From Ovoidimarina sediminis (GTDB taxonomy: Bacteria; Pseudomonadota; Alphaproteobacteria; Rhodobacterales; Rhodobacteraceae): a stretch of 64,000 bases of DNA. Below the pieces are notes generated by a model. The model was not told the origin of the DNA. It ran no database searches and worked only from the letters and a program-made list of their open reading frames with translations. The stretch covers positions 62,001 through 126,000 of the forward strand of contig NZ_JAWHTE010000005.1 in the NCBI RefSeq assembly GCF_032586175.1, in the 5' to 3' direction. The stretch's first letter is position 1. Every line of letters starts with the position of its first letter. A program made the translations under genes and the position numbers. This document shows positions 44,287-51,596 of the stretch, piece by piece.

Positions 44287-44346
44287 AGGGGCGCTGCCCC
44301 GCCGCGCGTGCCGCGCGGCCCCCGGAGTATTTCGGCCAAAATGAAG
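44287..44346 (+). repeat. Dispersed palindromic repeat, full copy
   Basis: GGGGCGCTGCCCC palindrome, GCCGCGCG..CGCGCGG-type middle, then CCGGAGTATTTCGGCCAAAA and TGAAG. It fills the gap between convergent MATE and arsC genes, where it can terminate both. Confidence 0.88.
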
Positions 44347-44353
44347 GGGTGGA

Positions 44354-44704
44354 TCAGAGCAGATCGAGCACTTTGCGCGGCGGCCGCCCGATCACCGCCC
44401 GATCGCCCCGAAAAACGATCGGCCGCTCGATCAGCCCCGGATTTTCCGCCATCGCAGCAATCAGGAGGTCGGGATCGGCATCCTCCGAAAGCGCCATGTC
44501 CTGAAACGCAGGCTCTCCCGGGCGGATCACCTCCGACACGGGCAGGCCCAGCTTATCGATCGCGTCGCGGATCTCGTACTCGTTCGGCGGATCTTCAAGG
44601 TAGCGCCGCACTTCGGGCTCGATCCCCTCGGCTTCCAGAAGCGCAAGCGTGTCACGGCACTTCGAACAGCGCGGATTGAACCAGATCGTAATCGTCACGC
44701 CCAT
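44354..44704 (-). CDS. arsC: ArsC-family reductase (glutaredoxin-dependent arsenate reductase type)
   Basis: 116 residues. Active-site region FNPRCSKCRDTLALLEAEG with Cys13 and Cys16; then YLEDPPNEYEIRDAIDKLG and a C-terminal RPIVFRGDRAVIGRPPRKVL containing the conserved Arg residues of arsenate binding. Length and motifs fit ArsC, though Spx/YffB relatives share the fold. No other ars gene is nearby. The gene start overlaps the pyrD stop by 10 bases. Confidence 0.82.
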   Translation of the reverse strand: MGVTITIWFNPRCSKCRDTLALLEAEGIEPEVRRYLEDPPNEYEIRDAIDKLGLPVSEVIRPGEPAFQDMALSEDADPDLLIAAMAENPGLIERPIVFRGDRAVIGRPPRKVLDLL

Positions 44705-45753
44705 CTCTCCCGATCCGCGCCCACCGCCGCGGCGAGGCAGTCAAACCCGTCCCGTGCCAGAAGCGTCGACAGCCCCGAAAGGATCTCCGGTACAAGGCTC
44801 AGGCCCCCATACACGAGCGCGGTGTAAAGTTGTACGGCCGAAGCGCCCGCGCGGATCTTTGCATAGGCGTCTTCCGCCGACGACACCCCGCCGACGCCGA
44901 TAAGCGGCAGTTCTCCACCTGTCAGCGCCGAAAGCCGCGCCAGCACCCTTGTCGATCTCTCGAACAGCGGCGCGCCCGACAGCCCGCCCGCCTCTCCGGC
45001 ATGGGCGCTTCTCAGCCCGGCCCGGTCAAGCGTCGTGTTCGTCGCGATCATCCCGTCAAGCCCGGCGGCCATCGCCACCTCCGCCACATCCGAGAGCCCG
45101 GCATCGTCAAGATCGGGCGCGATCTTCAGGAAAACCGGCACCCGGCGCGCCAGGTCGCCCCGCGCCTCCAGCACGCCGTCAAGCAGCGCGGCAAGTGCCG
45201 CCTTCCCCTGCAGATCACGCAACCGCTCTGTATTGGGAGAGGAGACGTTGACGGTCGCGAAATCCACATGCGGCCCCGCCATTCGCAGGACGCGCGCGAA
45301 ATCCGCCGCCCGGTCCGCACTGTCCTTGTTCGCGCCGAGGTTCAGCCCCACGGGCACGCCCTTCGGCCGCGCCGCCAGCCGCGCCGCGATTGCCTCCGCC
45401 CCGTCATTGTTGAAGCCGAAGCGGTTGATCGCCGCCCGGTCCTCCGCCAGACGGAAAAGCCGCGGGCGCGGGTTGCCGGGCTGGGGCAGGGGGGTCGCCG
45501 CGCCCACCTCCAGAAACCCGAAGCCCGCGCGCATCAGCGGCCCCAGCGCCTCGGCATTCTTGTCGAACCCGGCCGCCAGCCCCAGCGGGTTCTCAAGCCG
45601 CATCCCCGCAAGCGTGACCTGAAGCCGCGCATCCCGGACCGGCCCGCCTGACGGGCCGAGCCCCGCGCGAAGCGCCTTCAGTGCAAGCCCGTGGGCGCGT
45701 TCGGGATCAAGCCGCCGCAGGATCGGCAGCGCGATCCGCTCACCCAGGCTCAT
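44695..45753 (-). CDS. pyrD: Quinone-dependent dihydroorotate dehydrogenase
   Basis: 352 residues from the ATG at 45753. The N-terminal membrane-binding helices (SLGERIALPILRRLDPERAH) mark the class 2 enzyme; then NPLGLAAGFDKNAEALGPLM, the FMN/substrate region VNVSSPNTERLRDLQG and NTTLDRAGL, and GGVSSAEDAYAKIRAGAS. It oxidises dihydroorotate to orotate at the inner membrane. Its start overlaps the stop of the DUF952 gene. Confidence 0.95.
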   Translation of the reverse strand: MSLGERIALPILRRLDPERAHGLALKALRAGLGPSGGPVRDARLQVTLAGMRLENPLGLAAGFDKNAEALGPLMRAGFGFLEVGAATPLPQPGNPRPRLFRLAEDRAAINRFGFNNDGAEAIAARLAARPKGVPVGLNLGANKDSADRAADFARVLRMAGPHVDFATVNVSSPNTERLRDLQGKAALAALLDGVLEARGDLARRVPVFLKIAPDLDDAGLSDVAEVAMAAGLDGMIATNTTLDRAGLRSAHAGEAGGLSGAPLFERSTRVLARLSALTGGELPLIGVGGVSSAEDAYAKIRAGASAVQLYTALVYGGLSLVPEILSGLSTLLARDGFDCLAAAVGADRERWA

Positions 45754-46085
45754 TCCACGCCCTCGGGCAGGATATGGCCCCGGGGCCCGGGCGGCATCCG
45801 CCGTGCCCAAAGCAGCTCCGACAGCCGCAACGCGCGGTAGAGATGCGGGAACAGCGCGCCGCCCCGCGAGGGCTCCCATTTCAGGGCATCGAGCCCGTCG
45901 GCCGCGACCGCCAGCACCCAAAGCCCGTCTGCGCCCGCGAAATGCTTCGCTGCGGTTTCGCCAAGCTGTTCGGCGGTGGAGAAGTGGATGAAACCATCGG
46001 CCAGATCCACCGGCGCGCCCTCGGTCGCCCCGTCATGAAGAAGCGCGGCCCACTCGGCACTGCGCAGGATTTTATAGATCACCAT
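45750..46085 (-). CDS. DUF952 family protein
   Basis: 111 residues from the ATG at 46085 (an ATG 12 bases upstream is possible). MVIYKILRSAEWAALLHDG and DLADGFIHFSTAEQLGETAA are the characteristic start of DUF952 proteins; it ends with PHLYRALRLSELLW. These resemble ADP-ribosyl-transferase-fold small proteins, and no function is established. The ATGA-type overlap couples it to pyrD. Confidence 0.85.
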   Translation of the reverse strand: MVIYKILRSAEWAALLHDGATEGAPVDLADGFIHFSTAEQLGETAAKHFAGADGLWVLAVAADGLDALKWEPSRGGALFPHLYRALRLSELLWARRMPPGPRGHILPEGVE

Positions 46086-46199
46086 GGGCCGCGGCATGGC
46101 CCGCGGAAAACGCCGCGTCAACCCCGCGCGCCGCACTGGACAGTGCCGCGACTTGCCGCCACTCTCGCGACCATAACAACGACATCAGGGAGACCCTCA

Positions 46200-47774
46200 A
46201 TGCTCGCACGGATTCTCACCGGCTCCGCGGCGGCGCTCGCACTCAGTGCCGGCCTCGCGCAGGCGGATTATTCCATTACGATCCTGCATACCAACGACTT
46301 CCACGCCCGGTTCGAGCCGATCAACCGTTTCGACTCGAGCTGCAACCCCGATGACAACACCGAGGGCAAGTGCTTCGGCGGCTCCGCCCGTATCATGACG
46401 GCGATTGAAACGGCGAAGGACCGTGCCGGCAACTGGCTTCTCGTCGATGGCGGCGACCAGTTCCAGGGCACGCTGTTCTACAACTACTACAAGGGCAAAG
46501 TGGCCGCCGAGATGATGAACCGGATGGGCTATGATGCGATGACCGTGGGCAACCACGAATTCGACGACGGCCCCGAAATCCTGCGCCAGTTCATCTCGGC
46601 GACCGAATTCCCGATCCTGATGTCGAATGCCGATGTTTCGGGGGAGCCGCTACTGTCCGACGCGATCCAGAAATCCGTGGTGATCGAGAAGGGGGGCGAA
46701 AAGATCGGGCTCATCGGCCTCACCCCGCAGGATACAGACGAACTGGCCTCGCCCGGGCGGAACGTGATCTTTACCGATCCGGTCGAGGCAGTGCAGGCCG
46801 AGGTCGACAGGCTGACGGCCGAGGGCATCAACAAGATCGTCGTGCTCAGCCATTCGGGCTATGGCACCGATCTGCGCGTGGCCGAGAACACCACCGGTGT
46901 CGATGTGATCGTGGGCGGGCATTCGAACACGCTTCTGTCGAACGTTTCCGACCGCGCGGCGGGGCCCTACCCGACGATGGTGGGCGAAACGGCGGTGGTG
47001 CAGGCCTATGCCTACGGCAAGTACCTGGGCGAATTGAAGGTCGTCTTCGATGATGAAGGCGTCGTGACTTCGGCCACGGGCGAGCCGATCCTGCTGGATC
47101 GCTTCGTTGTCGAGGATCAGGAAATCGTGGCCCGCGTCGGCGAACTCGCCGTGCCTCTGGAAGAGATCCGCAACCAGGTCGTGGCGGCCACCGATCAACC
47201 AATCGGCGGCGACCGCGAATTCTGCCGAAGCCAGGAGTGCGAGATGGGCAACCTGATTGCCGACGCCATGCTGGCGCGGGTGAAGGATCAGGGCATCCAG
47301 ATCGCGATCCAGAATGGCGGCGGCATCCGCGCCTCGATCGATGCGGGAGAGGTGACGATGGGCGAGGTTCTGACGGTCCTGCCGTTCCAGAACACGCTGT
47401 CGACCTTCCAGGTTACCGGGGCCACGATCGTCGAGGCGCTGGAAAACGGCGTCAGCCAGATCGAGGAAGGCGCAGGCCGCTTCCCGCAGGTCGCGGGGCT
47501 GAAATACGCCTTCGACGCGGCCGCGGAACCGGGCGCCCGGGTCTCCGACGTGATGGTGGCGGAAGGCGACAGCTTCGTGCCGATCGATCCCGGCAAGCTC
47601 TACGGCGTGGTGTCGAACAACTACGTCCGGAACGGCGGCGACGGCTACAAGATGTTCGTCGATGCCGAGAACGCCTATGATTTCGGGCCCGACCTGGCGG
47701 ATGTGACGGCGGAGTTCCTGGCCGCAAACGCGCCCTACGCGCCCTATACGGATGGCCGCATTACCAAGAAGTAA
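46200..47774 (+). CDS. Periplasmic 5'-nucleotidase / metallophosphoesterase
   Basis: 524 residues with a signal peptide (1-22, cleavage after AQA). The metallophosphoesterase domain has ITILHTNDFHARFEP, LVDGGDQFQGTLFYN, MTVGNHEFDDGPE, VLSHSGYGTD and IVGGHSNTLL; the C-terminal nucleotidase domain (from about 335) has QNGGGIRASIDAGEVTMGEV. It dephosphorylates nucleotides in the periplasm and so feeds nucleoside importers like the one at 6-11 kb. AGGGAG precedes the ATG at 46200. Confidence 0.92.
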   Translation: MLARILTGSAAALALSAGLAQADYSITILHTNDFHARFEPINRFDSSCNPDDNTEGKCFGGSARIMTAIETAKDRAGNWLLVDGGDQFQGTLFYNYYKGKVAAEMMNRMGYDAMTVGNHEFDDGPEILRQFISATEFPILMSNADVSGEPLLSDAIQKSVVIEKGGEKIGLIGLTPQDTDELASPGRNVIFTDPVEAVQAEVDRLTAEGINKIVVLSHSGYGTDLRVAENTTGVDVIVGGHSNTLLSNVSDRAAGPYPTMVGETAVVQAYAYGKYLGELKVVFDDEGVVTSATGEPILLDRFVVEDQEIVARVGELAVPLEEIRNQVVAATDQPIGGDREFCRSQECEMGNLIADAMLARVKDQGIQIAIQNGGGIRASIDAGEVTMGEVLTVLPFQNTLSTFQVTGATIVEALENGVSQIEEGAGRFPQVAGLKYAFDAAAEPGARVSDVMVAEGDSFVPIDPGKLYGVVSNNYVRNGGDGYKMFVDAENAYDFGPDLADVTAEFLAANAPYAPYTDGRITKK

Positions 47775-47780
47775 GCCAAT

Positions 47781-47808
47781 GGCCCCTCGCGCTCCGGCGC
47801 GGGGGGCC
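47781..47808. terminator. Strong 12-bp hairpin between convergent genes
   Basis: GGCCCCTCGCGC, loop TCCG, GCGCGGGGGGCC: 12 pairs with one wobble. It lies 6 bases after the nucleotidase stop and 13 bases from the end of phoH, so it can end transcripts from both sides. No T-run. Confidence 0.7.
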
Positions 47809-47821
47809 TAGCCCGCGGGCC

Positions 47822-48826
47822 TCAGCCTTCGCTGTCGTAGGCTTCGATGATCTTCGCCACCAGCGGGTGCCGCACCACATCCTTCGCGGTGAAATAGCTG
47901 AAGGTGATCCCCTCGATTCCGGCCAGAAGCCGCTCGGCATCATGCAGCCCGCTGGTCACCCCGCGCGGCAGGTCCACCTGGCTCCGGTCGCCCGTGATCA
48001 CCATGCGCGATCCTTCCCCAAGCCGGGTCAGGAACATCTTCATCTGCATCGAAGTGGCGTTCTGCGCCTCGTCGAGCACAACGAAGGCATTCGACAGCGT
48101 CCGCCCTCGCATGAAGGCAAGCGGCGCGATCTCGATCCGCTTTTCCTCGATCAGCTTCGCGACCTGCTTGCCGGGCAGGAAATCCCCCAGCGCGTCGTAA
48201 AGCGGCTGCATGTAGGGTTCGACCTTTTCCTTCATATCGCCCGGCAGGAAGCCCAGCCGCTCGCCTGCCTCGACGGCAGGGCGTGACAGGATGATCTTGT
48301 CGACATGGCCCTCGATGAACATCGAAACGCCCACAGCGACGGCAAGATAGGTCTTGCCAGTGCCCGCCGGCCCGATGCCGAAGCCCAGTTCGTTGGAAAA
48401 CAGCGCCCGCACGTAGGCTTTCTGAGCTTCGGTCCTGGGTTCGACGAGCTTCTTGCGGGTCTTGATCTCGACCCGTCCGCCCTGGAACATCTCAAGCTGG
48501 TCGCCCGCCCGCGTGCCGGTGTTTTCCGCCGAGCCGCCCATCCGGATCTCGCCGTCAATCTCGCCAGCGTCGATCGTGCGCCCCGCTTCAAGCTTCTGGT
48601 ACAGCGCCTCCAGCACGGCCGCCGCCTGCTGGCGCGATCCGTCCTCGCCGATCACCGCAAGCTGGTTGCCGCGCCTCAGGATCTGCACGCCAAGCTTGTG
48701 CTCGATCTGGGCGAGGTTGCGGTCGAACTCACCGCATAGGTCGATCAGAAGACGATTGTCTGGGAACTCGAGAGCCGTTTCCTGAAGCTCTCCGGCGGGC
48801 GGAGGGGGCAGCGCGCTGATGGCCAA
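47822..48826 (-). CDS. phoH: PhoH-family ATPase
   Basis: 334 residues. Walker A GIGPAGTGKTYLAVAVGVS (residues about 140-158), DEAQNATSMQMKMFLTRLG as the Walker B/sensor region, and the N-terminal KH-like part (LGVQILRRGNQLAVIGEDGS). PhoH proteins are cytoplasmic ATPases linked to RNA metabolism and often precede ybeY and lnt; here the downstream partner is absent on this strand, as the next gene is convergent. Confidence 0.93.
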   Translation of the reverse strand: MAISALPPPPAGELQETALEFPDNRLLIDLCGEFDRNLAQIEHKLGVQILRRGNQLAVIGEDGSRQQAAAVLEALYQKLEAGRTIDAGEIDGEIRMGGSAENTGTRAGDQLEMFQGGRVEIKTRKKLVEPRTEAQKAYVRALFSNELGFGIGPAGTGKTYLAVAVGVSMFIEGHVDKIILSRPAVEAGERLGFLPGDMKEKVEPYMQPLYDALGDFLPGKQVAKLIEEKRIEIAPLAFMRGRTLSNAFVVLDEAQNATSMQMKMFLTRLGEGSRMVITGDRSQVDLPRGVTSGLHDAERLLAGIEGITFSYFTAKDVVRHPLVAKIIEAYDSEG

Positions 48827-48972
48827 ATAACCTTCCTTGAATCTCGCGTCTCGTTACGAGGAATGGTGCCTCTAAGGCGGTGCGACCGCAAGAGGTAGCG
48901 TTCGATTGTCACGAAATTATGGCAGGGGCTCCTGCGCCCGGGCTCAAGGGTCGCAGGGCTGCCGGGCGAGTT

Positions 48973-49036
48973 TGGGGGCGCTGCCCCCGCCGCGCGAGAC
49001 GCGCGGCTCCCCCGGGATATTTCCGGCCACATGAAG
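48973..49036 (+). repeat. Dispersed palindromic repeat, full copy
   Basis: GGGGGCGCTGCCCCC palindrome, CCGCGCGAGACGCGCGG hairpin, and tail CCGGGATATTTCCGG..ATGAAG. Lies in the divergent gap between phoH and the C45-type gene. Its tail is identical to the copy inside xdhB. Confidence 0.88.
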
Positions 49037-49083
49037 GACGGGCGCTTGCGGGGGCCGGGAACCCGGCGTAACGCTGGGGGACG

Positions 49084-50103
49084 ATGACACTGACGTTCCG
49101 TGCCATAGCCGAGGATGCGCCCGGGCCCAAATGGGCCGGGGTATTCGCCGAATACTGGCCGTCCTACCGCCGCTGGTGGCGCCGGGAAGGGGCGGCGGCG
49201 CGGCCGACCTATCTTGAATGCCGCGCGGCGCTCGAGACGCATTTGCCTGAAATCATTCCGATTTACGACGATCTTTGCGCCGCTGCCGGCGGCGGAGACG
49301 AGGCGGCGCGCTTCCTGAGTTACTGGTGCCCGCCGCGCTATCTGACGGGCTGCAGCCAGGCCGTCTGGCCGGGGGACGAGCCGCTTCTGGTCAGGAATTA
49401 TGATTACGATCCCGAGGCCTTCGACGCGGTGATCCTGCGCAGCGCGTGGCAGGGTCGGGCGGTGATGGGGCTGTCCGATGGCCTGTTCGGGCTGGTCGAC
49501 GGGATGAACGATGCGGGGCTTGCCGTGTCGCTGACATTCGGGGGGCGGCAGGCGGTGGGCGAGGGGTTCGGCGTGCCGATCATCCTGCGCTATATCCTGC
49601 AGACCTGCGAGACGGCGGAGGAGGCGGGGCGCGTGCTTGCGCGGGTGCCCTCGCATATGAGTTACAACGTCACCGTGCTCGACCGCGCGCGGCGATACCT
49701 GACCGCCTATCTCGCGCCTGATCGCGTGACGCTTCTGACCCGCACGCCAGTGGCCACGAACCACCAGGAACGGGTCGAATGGTCGAGCCACGCGCGCTTC
49801 ACCGCGACGGTGGAGCGGGAGCGGTTCCTGCTTCAGCGACTGCAGCTTCATCCCGAGACGCGGGATAGGTTCATTGCCGCCTTCCTGCGCCCACCGCTTT
49901 ATTCCACCGCCTTCGACCAGGGCTTCGGCACGCTTTACACCGCCGCCTACCGGCCGGCGGCCGGCAAGATGGAAGTCTGCTGGCCCGGAACGCAATGGGT
50001 GTTTCAGCTTGATCGTTTCGAGGAGGGCACCCGGACAATCGTCTTTCCCGAGACCCATCACGCCCACGGGACGGGCCCGGCCCCGGCGCCGCAAACCCCC
50101 TGA
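49084..50103 (+). CDS. C45-type (acyltransferase/NAAA-like) Ntn hydrolase
   Basis: 339 residues. LTGCSQAVWPGDEPLLVRNY and DYDPEAF (residues about 88-110) resemble the start of the mature beta subunit in C45 autoproteolytic hydrolases: the candidate nucleophile is C90 and RNYDYD is the usual following strand. Later VDGMNDAGLAVSLTF and TNHQERVEW fit the family. Known members hydrolyse N-acyl or beta-lactam side-chain amides, but the substrate here is unknown. The N-terminal 89 residues would be the propeptide-like part. Confidence 0.75.
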   Translation: MTLTFRAIAEDAPGPKWAGVFAEYWPSYRRWWRREGAAARPTYLECRAALETHLPEIIPIYDDLCAAAGGGDEAARFLSYWCPPRYLTGCSQAVWPGDEPLLVRNYDYDPEAFDAVILRSAWQGRAVMGLSDGLFGLVDGMNDAGLAVSLTFGGRQAVGEGFGVPIILRYILQTCETAEEAGRVLARVPSHMSYNVTVLDRARRYLTAYLAPDRVTLLTRTPVATNHQERVEWSSHARFTATVERERFLLQRLQLHPETRDRFIAAFLRPPLYSTAFDQGFGTLYTAAYRPAAGKMEVCWPGTQWVFQLDRFEEGTRTIVFPETHHAHGTGPAPAPQTP

Positions 50104-50170
50104 TTTGCAGGGCCCCGGGCGCCGCCGCAGCCCTTAAAATGCAGGCTCTCAATCCTACGAAAATCCGATT

Positions 50171-50199
50171 CTGACCATCTTTAGGTCACAGTTTTTGTT
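50171..50199 (+). terminator. Short hairpin with T-run before the kinase gene
   Basis: TGACC, 7-base loop, GGTCA, then CAGTTTTTGTTT. It lies 68 bases after the C45-type gene and 70 before the kinase start, so it likely ends the former. The 5-bp stem is weak. A second hairpin (AGAGCC-GTCGG-GGCTCT, 50218-50234) lies closer to the kinase. Confidence 0.5.
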
Positions 50200-50270
50200 T
50201 CTGAATGGTGATCGGTGAGAGCCGTCGGGGCTCTTCCCTCGTTGTTTTGGGATGCGATTTTTAGGGACTC

Positions 50271-51596
50271 ATGACCGCTAACTCAGAGGCAAACGCCGGG
50301 CCCGAGGAGGTCTATGGTGACGAGCTTCCGAAGGGAACGGAGCTTCTGCGCGGTCAGTACAAGATCGCGCGGTTCCTGAATTCCGGCGGCTTCGGCATCA
50401 CGTATCTTGCGCGCGACAGCCTGGACCGGATCGTCGTCATCAAGGAATGTTTCCCGAGCGCCATGTGCTGCCGGCAGGGTCAGTCCGTCAGGGTGCGCTC
50501 GAAGGATCACTCGAAAGAGTTTGAATCGATCGTCCGCCTGTTCGGGCAGGAGGCGCGGGCGCTTGCCAAGCTCGACCATCCGAACATCGTCGGCGTGCAC
50601 CAGGTCTTCGAAGACAATCACACCGCCTATATGGCGCTTGATTTCGTGCGCGGCCGCGATCTTCTGGACATCATCGACGAAGAGCCCGAGCGGCTGAACC
50701 CCGATCGCATCCGCTCGATGCTGAGAAAGATCCTCGAGGCGGTGGAATACATCCACGACCGGGGCATCCTGCATCGTGACATCTCGCCCGACAACATCCT
50801 GCTCGATCAGAACGACGAGCCGGTGCTGATCGATTTCGGCGCGGCACGCGAAGAAGCGACGCGGAAAAGCCGGGTTCTGTCCTCGCATCACACGGTGAAG
50901 GACGGCTACAGCCCCCAGGAATTCTACGTCGCCGGATCGACCCAGACGGTGGCGAGCGATCTCTATGCGCTGGGGGCGACCTTCTATCACCTGATCGCGG
51001 GCGATCCCCCGCCGGTCAGCCAGACGCGTCTCGCCGCTGTCGCCGCGAACAAGAAGGATCCCTATGTTCCGCTCTCGACCCTGTCGAAGGATTACGACAG
51101 CTATTTCCTGAGCGCGATCGACCGGGCGCTGGAGATCTTCCCCGACGACCGCATCCAGTCGGCCCGCGAGTGGCTGATCGCGATCGACCAGGACACCCGC
51201 CGCCAGGCCGCGGTGGAACGGGCGGAACACGACCAGTTCCTTCAGAAGACGATCCGCATGCTTGTCGAGGAAACGAACAAGGTCGTCCTTGAGGCGCGGA
51301 GCCAGGAGCCGAAGGAAAAGAAAGCGGCCCCGGCGCCCACGCCGCCGCGGCGCAAAAGCCTGTTTCCCGATCTGATGGGCCCGCCGCCGCCGGATTCGGG
51401 CGATCCCGTGACCATCGAGGCCGAGGATGCCGTGGCGCGACCGCACGTGTCGCCGTCGGATCCTGCAGATGACGAGATCGTGGCCACGAAAGACCGGCCC
51501 CGGCGCCTTCTGGGCCGGATGCTGAATGTGTCGCTCTGGCGCATGGGCCAGTCCCAGAACTCTCCCGACGAGGTTGTTGGAAAGGTAGACCGATGA
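50271..51596 (+). CDS. Cytosolic Ser/Thr protein kinase
   Basis: 441 residues. Kinase domain at about 25-310: Gly loop FLNSGGFGITYLA (35-47), catalytic Lys K58 in VVIKECFP, HRD 168-170 with N175, DFG 188-190, and YSPQEF as the APE-like motif. All catalytic residues are kept, so it should be active. The VIKECFP form places it in the VIKEYFP class of bacterial Hanks kinases. Residues 320-441 are a Pro/Lys-rich linker without a membrane helix. ATGA overlap with the FHA gene. Confidence 0.92.
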   Translation: MTANSEANAGPEEVYGDELPKGTELLRGQYKIARFLNSGGFGITYLARDSLDRIVVIKECFPSAMCCRQGQSVRVRSKDHSKEFESIVRLFGQEARALAKLDHPNIVGVHQVFEDNHTAYMALDFVRGRDLLDIIDEEPERLNPDRIRSMLRKILEAVEYIHDRGILHRDISPDNILLDQNDEPVLIDFGAAREEATRKSRVLSSHHTVKDGYSPQEFYVAGSTQTVASDLYALGATFYHLIAGDPPPVSQTRLAAVAANKKDPYVPLSTLSKDYDSYFLSAIDRALEIFPDDRIQSAREWLIAIDQDTRRQAAVERAEHDQFLQKTIRMLVEETNKVVLEARSQEPKEKKAAPAPTPPRRKSLFPDLMGPPPPDSGDPVTIEAEDAVARPHVSPSDPADDEIVATKDRPRRLLGRMLNVSLWRMGQSQNSPDEVVGKVDR

